This document shows positions 18,119-27,644 of a DNA stretch of 64,000 nt, piece by piece. Both the position numbers and the translations under genes were made by a program. Source of the DNA: Tautonia sociabilis (GTDB taxonomy: Bacteria; Planctomycetota; Planctomycetia; Isosphaerales; Isosphaeraceae); NCBI RefSeq assembly GCF_003977685.1, contig NZ_RYZH01000018.1, positions 1 through 64,000 of the forward strand. The letters run 5' to 3'. The stretch's first letter is position 1; each line of letters begins with the position of its first letter. The notes below the pieces were generated by a model. It did not search any database. It saw only the letters and a list, made by a program, of their open reading frames with translations, and had not been told where the DNA came from.

Positions 18119-19159
18119 ATGCATCCGAAGCCGATCGACGCGTCGCCGAACCGTCGCGAGTTCGTTCAGGCCGGCCTGGCCGGGCTGACCGTCGCCGGGA
18201 TCGTCGGGCCGGCACAGGCCCAGGAAACTCCGAAGAATGACGCCGGCATCCCCCTGCGGCCGTTTGGGCGCCACGCCGACCAGCTGGTGACCATGATCTG
18301 CCTCGGCGGCCACCACGTCGGCCGGAACCCGATCGAGGCCGAGGATCTCTCACTCATCCAAATGGCCATCGACGAGGGAATCACCTTCCTCGACAACGCC
18401 TGGGACTACCACGACGGCGGTTCCGAGGAGCGCATGGGCAAGGCCCTGGAGCAGGGAAACCTGCGCGACAAGGTCTTCCTCATGACGAAGGTCTGCGCCC
18501 GGGACGCCAAAACCGCCCGTGCGCAGCTCGAGCAGAGCCTCCGTCGGCTCCGCACCGACCACCTCGACCTCTGGCAGTTCCACGAGATCAACTACGGGAA
18601 CGACCCCGAGTGGATCTTCGCCGCCGACGGCGCCCTCTCCGTGGCGCTGAAGGCCCGGGAAGAGGGAAAGATTCGCTACATCGGCTTCACCGGACATAAA
18701 GATCCCTGGATCCACCTGAAGATGCTCGGGATGCCGTTCGACGAGTGGGACAGCGTGCAGATGCCGCTGAACGTGATGGACGGCTCCTATCGCAGCTTCC
18801 AGAAGAACGTGCTGCCGGTGCTGCTGCAGCGGGGCATCGCGCCGATCGGCATGAAGAGCCTCGGCGGTTCCGGCAAGATCGTCTCCGAGGCCGGCGTGTC
18901 GATCGAGGACGCCCTGCGCTATGTCTTCTCTCTGCCGATCGCCTCGCTCGTCTCCGGGATCGAGTCGCCTGAGATCCTGAAGCAGAATCTCGAGATCGTC
19001 CGCAACTTCACCCCGATGAGCGAGGACGAGCGCGCCGCCGTCGAGCGCGGCGTGCTCGAGCTGGCCGGCGACGGCCGGTACGAGTTGTTCAAGTCGGCCA
19101 AGACCTTCGACGGCCCGTACCATCAGGAGCAACACGGCTTCTCGGTCCAAAACTCCTGA
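18119..19159 (+). CDS. Aldo/keto reductase, exported
   Basis: A 346-residue AKR protein. The N terminus is Tat-like (NRREFVQAGLAGLTVAGIVGPAQAQ), so it likely works in the periplasm. The catalytic tetrad is visible: Asp and Tyr in DNAWDYHDGGSEERMGKAL near residue 92, Lys in FLMTKV near 122, His in LWQFHEI near 155. The phosphate-binding end with SLVSGIESPEIL is also present. It should reduce carbonyl groups with NAD(P)H, though an exported AKR raises the question of cofactor supply; many planctomycete members share this leader. GAGGA lies 8 bases before the ATG. Confidence 0.9.
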   Translation: MHPKPIDASPNRREFVQAGLAGLTVAGIVGPAQAQETPKNDAGIPLRPFGRHADQLVTMICLGGHHVGRNPIEAEDLSLIQMAIDEGITFLDNAWDYHDGGSEERMGKALEQGNLRDKVFLMTKVCARDAKTARAQLEQSLRRLRTDHLDLWQFHEINYGNDPEWIFAADGALSVALKAREEGKIRYIGFTGHKDPWIHLKMLGMPFDEWDSVQMPLNVMDGSYRSFQKNVLPVLLQRGIAPIGMKSLGGSGKIVSEAGVSIEDALRYVFSLPIASLVSGIESPEILKQNLEIVRNFTPMSEDERAAVERGVLELAGDGRYELFKSAKTFDGPYHQEQHGFSVQNS

Positions 19160-19356
19160 TCCCTTGGGTTCGGCGGGGGAGCGAGCGGGACGCTCCCCGA
19201 CACTTCCCTGCGACGGAACGCGGCCCGATCGACCCTGGGGAACCGGGAGGGCGGGGCTCGGAGGTGGTGAGGCCATCCTCCCGCGATCGACCGGCAAGAG
19301 GCGGGGCCGCCGGCCAATGGCCCGGGAGAGACGCGGGAGATCGGAAGGCCCGGGAC

Positions 19357-19926
19357 TCAACCGGCCGGTCGAGCGGGGCCGGGCCACTCCTCCAGGCCCT
19401 CCAGCACCCGGGGATGGAGCCCTCCCAGCCGGACGAACGGCCCGGGGGAGGTGGCGGCCTCGATCCCCTCGACCGTGACCAGCGGACGCTCGCCGACCAG
19501 CAAGAGCAGGACCAGGAGGACGAAGGCCATCGAGCCGATGCCCAGCGTCCAGGGCAGCGACATCGTCTTCAACGCGATGACGACGAACCAGCCGGCGCCG
19601 AAAACGAAGCTGAGCAGGGTGGGGGCGAGCAGCCGTCGGACGATCGACCGATTCCTGCGGTGTCGGGAGCAGAGGCCGACCCAGAGCATCCGCTTCCCCT
19701 CGGCGATCAGCTCCAGTCGGAGCCTCGACGAGGCGGGACGCCCGCATCGGGCGCAGTGGGTCGAGAGGTCAGCCGCCCGGCCCATGACGAATTGATCCCC
19801 AGCCTTCCAGGCGCTCGCCGCGACGGAACCCATCGGCGACTCCCCCCGGGGGGCCGGCCGGAGGTCGGCCCGAGGCGGGGAGAACGGGTTGTCGTCGTCG
19901 GGCAGAATCGGGGGAGGGCGGGTCAT
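19357..19926 (-). CDS. Membrane protein with CxxC...CxxH motif
   Basis: A 189-residue protein with an unstructured proline-rich N terminus, then a probable zinc ribbon-like element, CARCGRPA at about residue 58 with CSRHRR near 87 (spacing about 25), and two closely spaced membrane helices (APTLLSFVFGAGWFVVIAL and LGIGSMAFVLLVLLLLVG). The C-terminal 40 residues are cytosolic. The ATG overlaps the stop of the HAD phosphatase gene by 4 bases, so translation is coupled. No family function is known to me. Confidence 0.75.
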   Translation of the reverse strand: MTRPPPILPDDDNPFSPPRADLRPAPRGESPMGSVAASAWKAGDQFVMGRAADLSTHCARCGRPASSRLRLELIAEGKRMLWVGLCSRHRRNRSIVRRLLAPTLLSFVFGAGWFVVIALKTMSLPWTLGIGSMAFVLLVLLLLVGERPLVTVEGIEAATSPGPFVRLGGLHPRVLEGLEEWPGPARPAG

Positions 19927-20693
19927 GGGAGCTGATCGACCGGAATCTGGCCGACGTCGTCGAACACGTGAGTCGGCCGGTAGGGGAAGGCGTCGATCGC
20001 ATCCCGGCCGGTGACGCCCGACAGGACCAGGATCGTCCTCATCCCGGCCTCGGTGCCGCCAATGATGTCGGTGTCCATGCGGTCGCCGACCATGTACGAC
20101 TCGGACGAATGAGCCCCCAGCTTCCGGAGGGCGGTCCGCATCATCAGCGGGTTCGGCTTGCCCACGAAGTACGGCTTGCGCCCGGTCGCCAGCTCGATCG
20201 GCGCCACCAAGGCCCCGCATCCCGGTTGCAGGCCGGTTTCCGACGGGCCGGTCAGGTCGGGATTCGTCGCGATGAACCGGGCGCCGCCGAGAATCAGTCG
20301 GATGGCGTGCTCGATCGTCTCGTAGTCGTAGCGCCGGGTGTCGCCGACGACGACGTAGTCGGGGTCGCGCTCGGTCAGGTGGTAGCCGACCTCGTACAGC
20401 GCGTTGGTCAGCCCCGCCCCTCCGACGACGAAGGCCGACCCCCCCGGCCGCTGCGATCGGAGAAACTCGGCCGTGGCCAGGGCGGAGGTCTGGAAGACGG
20501 AGTCGTCGACGTCGATCCCCATCTGGGCCAGCCGGTGCCGCAGGTCGCGCGGGGTCCACTGGCTGTTGTTGGTCAGGAACAGGAAGGGGTGCCCGCCGGC
20601 CCTCAGGCGATCGACGAACTCCCGGGCCCCCGGGATCAGCCGGTGCCCGTGGTAGATGACCCCGTCCATGTCGATGACAAAGCTGGCGGCCAT
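19923..20693 (-). CDS. HAD-IIA family hydrolase (NagD-like phosphatase)
   Basis: A 256-residue HAD phosphatase. Motif I is FVIDMDGVIYHG with the nucleophile and acid Asp residues, motif II is FLTNNSQWTPR, motif III Lys is in YFVGKPNPLMM, and motif IV is MVGDRMDTDIIGG. The IIA-type cap lies between motifs II and III. NagD-type enzymes remove phosphate from sugar phosphates and nucleotides in the cytoplasm; the physiological substrate cannot be named. It is the first gene of a two-gene operon. Confidence 0.92.
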   Translation of the reverse strand: MAASFVIDMDGVIYHGHRLIPGAREFVDRLRAGGHPFLFLTNNSQWTPRDLRHRLAQMGIDVDDSVFQTSALATAEFLRSQRPGGSAFVVGGAGLTNALYEVGYHLTERDPDYVVVGDTRRYDYETIEHAIRLILGGARFIATNPDLTGPSETGLQPGCGALVAPIELATGRKPYFVGKPNPLMMRTALRKLGAHSSESYMVGDRMDTDIIGGTEAGMRTILVLSGVTGRDAIDAFPYRPTHVFDDVGQIPVDQLP

Positions 20694-20905
20694 GGGCGAG
20701 TGCGCTCAAGGTGCGGGGATCGGAACGGAACCAACCCCCATGCTAACCAAGACGCTCGGTGCCGACCACGATCGGTCGGCGCCCGCTCCGAACCGGCTCG
20801 ATCGCCAGCGAGGGCCTGTCCGAGGAGTCGTCGGTGGGGATATCCTAGGGGCTTCGGTTTCGATGTCGACGATCCGCCCACCCCCAGAGCACGAGATCGC
20901 CTCCG

Positions 20906-22555
20906 ATGAACCCCCTGCACCTGACCCCGGCGGCGCTGGCCCTCGGGGCGTCGCTTGCGGCAACCGCCGCCTCGGCCGACGGGCCGGCGGGCGGCCTGTC
21001 GGCCCTGGTCGGCTCGGCCCCGGCGGCGGCCTCCATCACCGAGCGGGAGCTGTCCGGGCACCTGCACTTTCTGGCCTCCGACCTGATGAAGGGACGCGAC
21101 ACGGCCAGCCCCGAGATCAAAATCGCCTCCGAATACCTGGCCACCCGTCTCCGATCGTTCGGCGCCGAGCCAAGCGGCGATGTCGAGCAGGGCGAGCCGA
21201 CCTACTTCGCCCACTTCCCCCTGGAGTTCATCACCCCGCAGGTCGAGGGGACCTCACTCTCCGTTCGCATCGAGGAGGACGGCGCGACCAGGGAAATCAA
21301 CGGCGTCTTTGAGAAGGACTTCATCCTCGTCCCCCGGGGGATCGCTCCTGGCGAGATCGAGGCCCCGCTGGTCTACCTCGGCTACGGCCGAACCGGCGAA
21401 GCAGACGCGCCGAATGATTTCGACGCGGTGGCGGTGGATGGCCGAATCGTCCTGGTGCTCGACGGGCTTCCTCCCGGCGAGGAGGAAGATCAGGAGAACC
21501 GAGGGCGGCGGGGGATGGGCGCGAACTCGTTCGCCAAGCTCCAGGAGGCCCGGCAGCGGGGAGCGCTCGCCCTGCTGATCGTCCACCCGTTCGACCTCGA
21601 GGAGTCCCAGCCCTACTCCCAGACCAACCCGTTCGCCGTCCGGATGTTCGGAAGACGGTCGATGTCACTCGGCTCGTCGTCCCCCGAGGGGACCCCGATG
21701 ATCTTCGTCGAGGACCACATCCGGGATGCGATCGATGAGGCCGTCGGGCTCTCGGACGACCCGGCCACTCCCCGGGAACTGTCTGGGGCCACCGCCCACT
21801 TCTCGTTCGCGGCCGAGGTCGAGCGCGTCAAGGACCGCAACGTCATCGGCCTGTTCCCCGGCTCCGATGAGGAGCTGAGGAAGGAGGTTGTCATCTACAG
21901 CGCTCACTACGACCACGTCGGCGTGATGAACGACGAGATCCACAACGGATCGGACGACAACGCCTCCGGCACGAGCGCCCTGCTGGAGATCGCCGACGCC
22001 TTCGGCTCCGGGCCGAGGCCGAGGAGATCGGTCGCCTTCCTCTGGGTCTCCGGCGAGGAGAAAGGGCTGCTCGGCTCTCGGTGGTGGAGCGAGCACATGA
22101 CTCTGCCCGAGGGATACGAACTCGTGGCGGACATCAACATGGACATGGTCTCTCGGAACGACCCGAACCGAGTGAGCATCACCCCGTCCCCCGACCACCC
22201 CGACTACTCAACGATCATCCCCGTTGCCGTCGACGCGCTGGCCGCCGAGGGAATGGAGCCGGACTACGACGCCGACCAGTTCTACGCCCGCACCGATAGC
22301 TTCAACTTCGCCCGGATGGGCATCCCCATCATCTTCTTCTTCTCCGGGCTGCACGAGGACTACCACCGCCCGGGAGACGACGTCGAGAAGGCCGACATCG
22401 GCAAGGCCTCCCGCATCGCCCGGGCGGCCTACCGCCTCGGCTGGGCCCTCGCCCAGTCCGATGACCGCCCGGCCAGGATCTCGAAGGACGCCGAGGACAC
22501 CGAGGAAGACGAGGACCAGGCCGACGCCTCCCCCGCCGAGGACTCCGGAGCCTGA
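20906..22555 (+). CDS. M28 family zinc metallopeptidase, exported
   Basis: A 549-residue peptidase with an N-terminal signal peptide (MNPLHLTPAALALGASLAATAASADG). A PA-type insert covers about 105-290. The M28 catalytic core follows with the zinc ligands and catalytic residues in order: His in SAHYDHVG, Asp in GSDDNASG, Glu-Glu in SGEEKG, Asp in INMDMVS, and the last His in HEDYHRPGDD. The C-terminal tail after residue 510 is highly acidic and probably disordered. It should act as an aminopeptidase or carboxypeptidase outside the cytoplasm. Confidence 0.94.
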   Translation: MNPLHLTPAALALGASLAATAASADGPAGGLSALVGSAPAAASITERELSGHLHFLASDLMKGRDTASPEIKIASEYLATRLRSFGAEPSGDVEQGEPTYFAHFPLEFITPQVEGTSLSVRIEEDGATREINGVFEKDFILVPRGIAPGEIEAPLVYLGYGRTGEADAPNDFDAVAVDGRIVLVLDGLPPGEEEDQENRGRRGMGANSFAKLQEARQRGALALLIVHPFDLEESQPYSQTNPFAVRMFGRRSMSLGSSSPEGTPMIFVEDHIRDAIDEAVGLSDDPATPRELSGATAHFSFAAEVERVKDRNVIGLFPGSDEELRKEVVIYSAHYDHVGVMNDEIHNGSDDNASGTSALLEIADAFGSGPRPRRSVAFLWVSGEEKGLLGSRWWSEHMTLPEGYELVADINMDMVSRNDPNRVSITPSPDHPDYSTIIPVAVDALAAEGMEPDYDADQFYARTDSFNFARMGIPIIFFFSGLHEDYHRPGDDVEKADIGKASRIARAAYRLGWALAQSDDRPARISKDAEDTEEDEDQADASPAEDSGA

Positions 22556-23265
22556 TCTCGGCCCCCCTCCAACCGGGGATCGGATCGTTGCAAGGCCCGC
22601 CGCGAGGACCGCTCGGCCAACGTCCGAGCGTCGATCCACGCGGCGAGCCCTGCCCAGAGGAGGGGAATCGAGCGCTTCCCAGGAGCGCCGGCGCGACGAC
22701 CCCGGCCCCCGCCGAGATCCCGGAGAGGCCGATGCCTGCCGAGGCTCGGTTGGCCGAATCACGAGGTCGGGAGGTCGGGTCGGTGCTTGACAGGTCGGGG
22801 GGTGGTGCGATACCTTCATTCGCATTGAGATTGAGTCTCAGTTGCCTTTCTGGCCGGTTCCGTGTCCTCATCCCAAGGTTCTTGGGGGAGGATCGCCGCT
22901 CCAGAGCAGGGGGAAGGCGCCGGAAGCGGAGGCGATCGCGCTTGGGTGACATTCGATCTCAATCTCAAAGTGGCCTTCGCTCCGAAACCGGCGCTGATCC
23001 CGCCGGCATCGGGGCGAAGCGGGGGGCTGCGGCGGGAGAGCGCCGCCGGGGCCTTCCGAGGTGGGGGCGGCCTCGGGCCGCCCGTGCCGGCCGTCGAGCC
23101 ACCGCCGAGGCGTCGGGGGGCCCCGGGCCGAGGCGGTTGGACACGACCGCCGGGGAGGCACTCGTCCGGTTGGTCCGGAGGGTGCGGGACCACTCCCCGG
23201 CGGCGTGTCCCCCAAGGGCGATCGGCGCCGCCCGCTTGGGGAGCGCTCGAGGGGAGCCGATGCGA
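22556..23265. other. Gene-free stretch between convergent genes, with promoter-like and Fur-like sites
   Basis: About 710 bases with no frame that looks like a protein in any of six frames. It contains the TTGACA promoter and palindrome at 22787-22840, a second Fur-like half site at 22955-22968 and a small CCCAAG-GTT-CTTGGG hairpin at 22872-22886. A promoter between two converging genes needs another transcript; a small RNA is possible. Confidence 0.55.
22787..22840 (+). promoter_or_regulatory. Promoter with Fur-box-like operator
   Basis: TTGACA (22787-22792) is followed after 16 bases by GATACC (22809-22814). Immediately downstream the 15-base palindrome TGAGATTGAGTCTCA (22826-22840) has the arms of the known Fur box (TGAGAAT-N-ATTCTCA type) and would cover the transcription start. 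The 11-mer TTGAGATTGAG (22825-22835) recurs inverted as CTCAATCTCAA at 22958-22968. Binding by Fur is an inference. Confidence 0.5.
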
Positions 23266-24171
23266 TCAGTCGTCCTCAACCAGATAGTGGACGACGATGG
23301 CGGAGACGTTATCCCGGCCGCCGGCCTGGAGGGCGGCGTCGATGAGCCGATCACAGGCGTCCTGGGGGTCGTCCGCGGCGCGCAGCAACTCGGCGATGGT
23401 GGCGTCGTCGACCAGGTCGGTGAGGCCGTCGCTGCACAGGAGCAGGCGGTCGCCGTCGACGAGGTCGAGGCTCTGCAACTGGGCGTCGATTCCTTCCCCT
23501 GGGGAGCCGACGTACTTGGTCAGCACGTTCCGGAGCCGGTGCGATTTGACCTGGGACTGGGTGATCTTGCCGGAGATTGCGAGATCCTGGGCGACGGTGT
23601 GGTCCAGGGTGAGCTGCTCCAGCCCGCCGCCGTGCGAGAGGTAGACCCGAGAGTCGCCGACGTGGATCACGAACAGTCGGAGGCCGACGCTGTAGGCGAC
23701 CGACAGGGTCGTCCCCATCCCCTCCATCGCGGCGTGGCTTGTCGCCCGCTCGTAGACCCTCCGGTTGATCTGACGGAAGTAACGCAGGCAGGTTTCCTTC
23801 AGGTCGTCGACCTCGGCCGGGTCGGTGAAGTCGAGGTGCCACTTGTTGGCGTCTCGGACCAGTTCCAGCCCGGCGCTGAGGGCCAGCCGGCTGGCCTCCT
23901 CCCCGGAGGCCATTCCCCCCATGCCGTCGGCGATGGCGAAAATGTAACCGATCTCCTCGCGAAGCGGAGGGATGAGATACGGGTCGAGGTTGGTTGACGC
24001 GATTTCCAGCTGGCGCCGGATCCGGGCGATCAGGTAGTGATCCTCGTTGTTCCGGCGGACCCGGCCGACGTGCGAGCGCGCCGCGGCTCGGACCTGGACC
24101 CGAGGCCCCGAGGCGGTGGGGACGGCGGGGAACTCGCCGGTGTCCGAGAGGGAAGGATCGTGGGTGCTCAT
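23266..24171 (-). CDS. PP2C-type serine/threonine protein phosphatase
   Basis: A 301-residue PP2C phosphatase. Metal-binding and catalytic motifs are in order: RVRRNNEDHYL near residue 40, FAIADGMGGM near 78, GTTLSVAYSV and HVGDSRVYL near 165, LLLCSDGLTDL near 240 and GGRDNVSAIVV near the end. It removes phosphate from Ser/Thr residues using two Mn/Mg ions and normally opposes Hanks-type kinases; no kinase gene is nearby. The N-terminal 25 residues are extra and probably disordered. GGAG precedes the ATG. Confidence 0.93.
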   Translation of the reverse strand: MSTHDPSLSDTGEFPAVPTASGPRVQVRAAARSHVGRVRRNNEDHYLIARIRRQLEIASTNLDPYLIPPLREEIGYIFAIADGMGGMASGEEASRLALSAGLELVRDANKWHLDFTDPAEVDDLKETCLRYFRQINRRVYERATSHAAMEGMGTTLSVAYSVGLRLFVIHVGDSRVYLSHGGGLEQLTLDHTVAQDLAISGKITQSQVKSHRLRNVLTKYVGSPGEGIDAQLQSLDLVDGDRLLLCSDGLTDLVDDATIAELLRAADDPQDACDRLIDAALQAGGRDNVSAIVVHYLVEDD

Positions 24172-24438
24172 GCTCCGGCCCTCCCGACAGGACTCGGGGG
24201 CGAGCAACGTCGCTCGCCCTGCCCCTCCGAGGAGGCTAAGGGTGGATGTAGTGGCGGACCGGGCTGATTGCAAGCAAATTCGCCGCGAGGTCGGGTGCTT
24301 GCATCCTGCGACGGGGGTCATCCAGTTTCCGGTACCGATCGCGGCCCTGGAAGGCAGTCTATACCACCCGGGGCCGCCGTGTGGACCCCTGGGGCCGAAT
24401 TCCTCCCAACCGGGGTTCGTCCCGGGCACCGGGGGGGG

Positions 24439-25155
24439 TCATCGCGATCGGCCGAGCAGGATGGGACGGAGCACCTCGGCCCATTGGGCGTAGCCGAGGT
24501 CGTTCAGGTGGAGTTCGTCCTCGACATACAGCTCCGGACGCATCTCCCCGCCGGGGCCGAGCAGCGGGGAGGCGACGTCGACGAAGTCGATCCGATCGTG
24601 CTCGGCGGCGAGCCGCTTGAACAGGGCGTTGGCCCGCTGCATCTCGGGCCAGAGGTCGGCCCGGGCCGGGCTTGGCTTGATCGACAGGACGATCAGCGTC
24701 GCCTCGGGGGCGATCGACCGGCAGCGATCGGCCAGCCGGAGCAGGTCGTCCCGGACCCGCTCGGCCGACTTGCCGGCGTTGATGTCGTTGTCCCCCTCGT
24801 AGAGCACGATCAGCCGGGGGCGATGCGGGGCGATGATCCGATCGGCGAAGTGGATCGCGTCGGAGAGCTGGGAGCCGCCGAAGCCTCGGTTCGTCACCTC
24901 GATCTCCGGGAAGCTGGCCTCGAGATCCCAGCGCCGGATGCTGGAACTCCCCACGAACAGGATGCCGCCAGGGGAGGGAGGCCGCTGGCGATCGGCGAGC
25001 TCGAAGGCCTCGATCTCCTTCGAGAACCGGGAGGGGTCCGGATCGGGGGGGGCGTCCTGCCCGGCCCTCGCCGTCGCTCCAGGGATCGCCCCAAGCCCAA
25101 AGGAGGCAAGGGCGATCAGGAGGGACCGGATCGGGGGGATCGTCGCGATCATCAT
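24439..25155 (-). CDS. SGNH/GDSL-type hydrolase, exported
   Basis: A 238-residue SGNH hydrolase. A signal peptide (IRSLLIALASFGLGAIPGATARA) is followed by block I with the nucleophile serine (ILFVGSSSIRRWD), block II glycine (NRGFGGSQLSD), block III asparagine (YEGDNDIN), and block V with Asp/His (DELHLNDLGY). These enzymes are esterases, often acting on acyl or acetyl groups of carbohydrates. The start is the ATG at 25155 with GAGGAG upstream. Substrate unknown. Confidence 0.9.
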   Translation of the reverse strand: MMIATIPPIRSLLIALASFGLGAIPGATARAGQDAPPDPDPSRFSKEIEAFELADRQRPPSPGGILFVGSSSIRRWDLEASFPEIEVTNRGFGGSQLSDAIHFADRIIAPHRPRLIVLYEGDNDINAGKSAERVRDDLLRLADRCRSIAPEATLIVLSIKPSPARADLWPEMQRANALFKRLAAEHDRIDFVDVASPLLGPGGEMRPELYVEDELHLNDLGYAQWAEVLRPILLGRSR

Positions 25156-25304
25156 GCGGGGCTCCTCGGGACGGGGATGGGTCGGCAAAATCGCCGACCA
25201 TTGGACCTTGGCCCCGGAGCCACGTCGAGGTGCCAGCGGTCCCGGACGCTGTCGGATGACTGGTTTCGGCCGGCGGCTCCTCGAGAATCCTGACCGGGAC
25301 GGGC

Positions 25305-27347
25305 TCAGACCGGGGCCCCCCGGCGATCCTGGCCCGCCGGCAAGTCGGTCTCCGGCGCGATCAGGGCGATGGCCCGGTCGAGCTGGGAGCGGTCGCCGAA
25401 GAGAACCAGCACGTCTCCGACCCGGATCTCCTGGTCCGGGCCGGGGTTGATCAGGTCGCGTCCTCCCCGGCGCAGGGCGAGGATCGTGGCGCCGGTCCGG
25501 GGGCGGAGCTGGAGGTCGGCGATGGTCCGATTGATGACGGGAGAGGAGTCCTTGACGAGGCAGGAATCGACCTCCGCCCCTCCCTCGAGCAGCGACATCG
25601 GCATGTCGAGCCGCACGGGTCGGGACGACCGCAGGATTTGATACTGGTCGCTCCGAACGCGGTCGATCAAGTCGAGAATCAGGTTTCGGGGGACCTGGTA
25701 CTCAACGAGCACGCGATCAAACAACTCGATCGAGGTCACGAAGTCCTCGGGCACGACCTGGTCGGCGCCGAGGCGGATCAGCTCGTCGATGTCGTGGGCG
25801 TAATGGGTCCGGGCGACGATGAAGAGGTCGGGCCGGAGGAACCGGGCCATCTGGACGGCTCGGCGGGTGGCCTGGGGGTCGGAGATGACCACGACAAGCA
25901 TCTTGGCCCGGTTGATCCCGGCGTGTTCCAGCACGGCCGCCCTCGTGCAATCGCCGTAGAGGACCGGCTCCCCTTGCCCTCGGAGCCTTCGGACGGAATC
26001 CGGGTTCATCTCCAGGATGACGTAGGGGATGTCGATGCCCCGGAGCACCCGAGCCAGGTTTCGTCCGGCGAGGCCGAAGCCGGCGATGATGACATGCTCG
26101 CTCAACGATTCGGCCGGCACTTCCGCCTCCACCGATCGGAGACGGGCCCGCCGCCGATCCGAGAGGCTCCGCACCGGAGGGATCCGCTCCAGGGCGCCGG
26201 AGGCCGCCGGGCCGAAGGCGATGAGGATGGGGGTCATCGCCATCGTCAGCACCGCGGCGGCGAGGAAGGTCTGGTAGTCGTCGGCCCCCAGGATCCCCGC
26301 CTCCACCCCCCGGCCGGCGAGGACGAACGAGAACTCGCCGATCTGAGCCAGCGACAGCCCGGCCAGGGTCCCGGTGCGCATCGGATAGCCAAACAGCCAG
26401 CTCGGCCCGGCCGCCGCCAAGAACTTCAGGGCCAGCAGCGCGGCCACCGTCACCAGCACCAGCGGGAGGTGGTCGGCCAGGTACCTCAGGTCCAGCAGCA
26501 TCCCCACCGAGACGAAGAACAGGCTGCTCAGCGTGTCCCGGAACGGCAGGACCTCGGCCAGGGCCTGATGCGCGTATTCCGATTCCGAGATCGCCAGCCC
26601 GGCGAGGAACGCCCCCAGGGCCAGGGCCAGCCCGGCCCAGGCGGTCAGCAGGGCCATGCCGATGCAGAAGAGGAAGATGAAGATCAGGAACAGCTCTCGG
26701 TTTCGCGTCTGGACCACCCGGAGCAGGATCGGGGGGATCACGTATCGAGAGCCGACCAGGATCAGCAGCACGACGCCCACCCCGAGGCCGAGCTGGGCCC
26801 AGGGGGAGCCGCGCTCCCCTCCGCTCCCCGACGGAGCCAGCAGCGGGATGGCCAGCATGAAGACCATCACCAGCAGGTCCTGCAGCAGCAGCACCGCCAC
26901 GGCGATCTTCCCGTGCGGAGTGCCGATCTCCCCCCGCTCCAGCAGCAGCTTGAGCACGACGGCCGTGCTCGACATCGCCACCAGCATCCCCGCGAAGATC
27001 GCCGGCCCCCAGGAGCCGAGATACCATCGGGTCGCCAGCGCTGGCACGAGGATGCAGGTGATCACCTGCGGCAGGCCGATGCCGATCATCTCCCGGCCGA
27101 GGGTCAGCAGCCGGGAGAGCGAGAATTCCAGGCCGATCGTGAACAGCAGCACCACCACGCCGACCTCGGCCAGAATCTGCACGTCCTCCTGTTCCTCGAC
27201 CAGTCCCAGGCCCGTCGGCCCGACGACCAGCCCCGCGACCAGCAGGCCAACCACCGTTGGGATCTTCAGCTTTTGAAAGGCGAAAACGACTAGCCCCGCC
27301 ACGGCGTAGACGATCAGCAGGTCGTAGAGCAGCCCGAAGTGTTCCAT
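25305..27347 (-). CDS. Kef-type cation:proton antiporter with TrkA domains (CPA2)
   Basis: A 680-residue CPA2 transporter. Residues 1-390 carry about 12 membrane helices, starting LLYDLLIVYAVAGLVVFAFQ and including the LLFTIGLEFSL and AQIGEFSFVLAGRG segments typical of KefB/C-like proteins. A TrkA-N Rossmann domain follows at about 420-540 (HVIIAGFGLAGRNLARVL, then VLYGDCTR), and a TrkA-C domain ends the protein (GATILALRRGGRDLINPGPD, VGDVLVLFGDRSQL). It exchanges K+ or Na+ for protons and is probably gated by nucleotides bound to the cytosolic domains. An open frame continues far upstream but is arginine-rich and antisense to other genes. Confidence 0.93.
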   Translation of the reverse strand: MEHFGLLYDLLIVYAVAGLVVFAFQKLKIPTVVGLLVAGLVVGPTGLGLVEEQEDVQILAEVGVVVLLFTIGLEFSLSRLLTLGREMIGIGLPQVITCILVPALATRWYLGSWGPAIFAGMLVAMSSTAVVLKLLLERGEIGTPHGKIAVAVLLLQDLLVMVFMLAIPLLAPSGSGGERGSPWAQLGLGVGVVLLILVGSRYVIPPILLRVVQTRNRELFLIFIFLFCIGMALLTAWAGLALALGAFLAGLAISESEYAHQALAEVLPFRDTLSSLFFVSVGMLLDLRYLADHLPLVLVTVAALLALKFLAAAGPSWLFGYPMRTGTLAGLSLAQIGEFSFVLAGRGVEAGILGADDYQTFLAAAVLTMAMTPILIAFGPAASGALERIPPVRSLSDRRRARLRSVEAEVPAESLSEHVIIAGFGLAGRNLARVLRGIDIPYVILEMNPDSVRRLRGQGEPVLYGDCTRAAVLEHAGINRAKMLVVVISDPQATRRAVQMARFLRPDLFIVARTHYAHDIDELIRLGADQVVPEDFVTSIELFDRVLVEYQVPRNLILDLIDRVRSDQYQILRSSRPVRLDMPMSLLEGGAEVDSCLVKDSSPVINRTIADLQLRPRTGATILALRRGGRDLINPGPDQEIRVGDVLVLFGDRSQLDRAIALIAPETDLPAGQDRRGAPV

Positions 27348-27644
27348 CGCATCCGGCCTTTTTCCGCTCCCCGGTTCGCTCCCGCTTCCCATCCCCGGGG
27401 GATGGAGAGCCGCCGATCGCACCCTATCACGGTCCCCTCGCCTCGACCAGATCGGGCCACGCTGCTTGCGGTCCTCCCCGTCTCCCCGTTCCCTTCGCTT
27501 CTCGACGCCGAGTGCGTTGGCGCTCCGCCCAGCGTCCCGAGATCGACCTTGACCGATTCCCGCTCCTGGGCTACTCACCCCGGGTCGACGGGCGTGCGCG
27601 CGCCCCGGCCTCGACCTTCCCAGGGCGATCGGATCGATCCCGAC

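Noticed and set aside
22588..23997. Plus-strand frame across the Fur-like region and antisense to PP2C
   Set aside because: Its second half mirrors PP2C codons and its first half is arginine-rich; no domain is visible.
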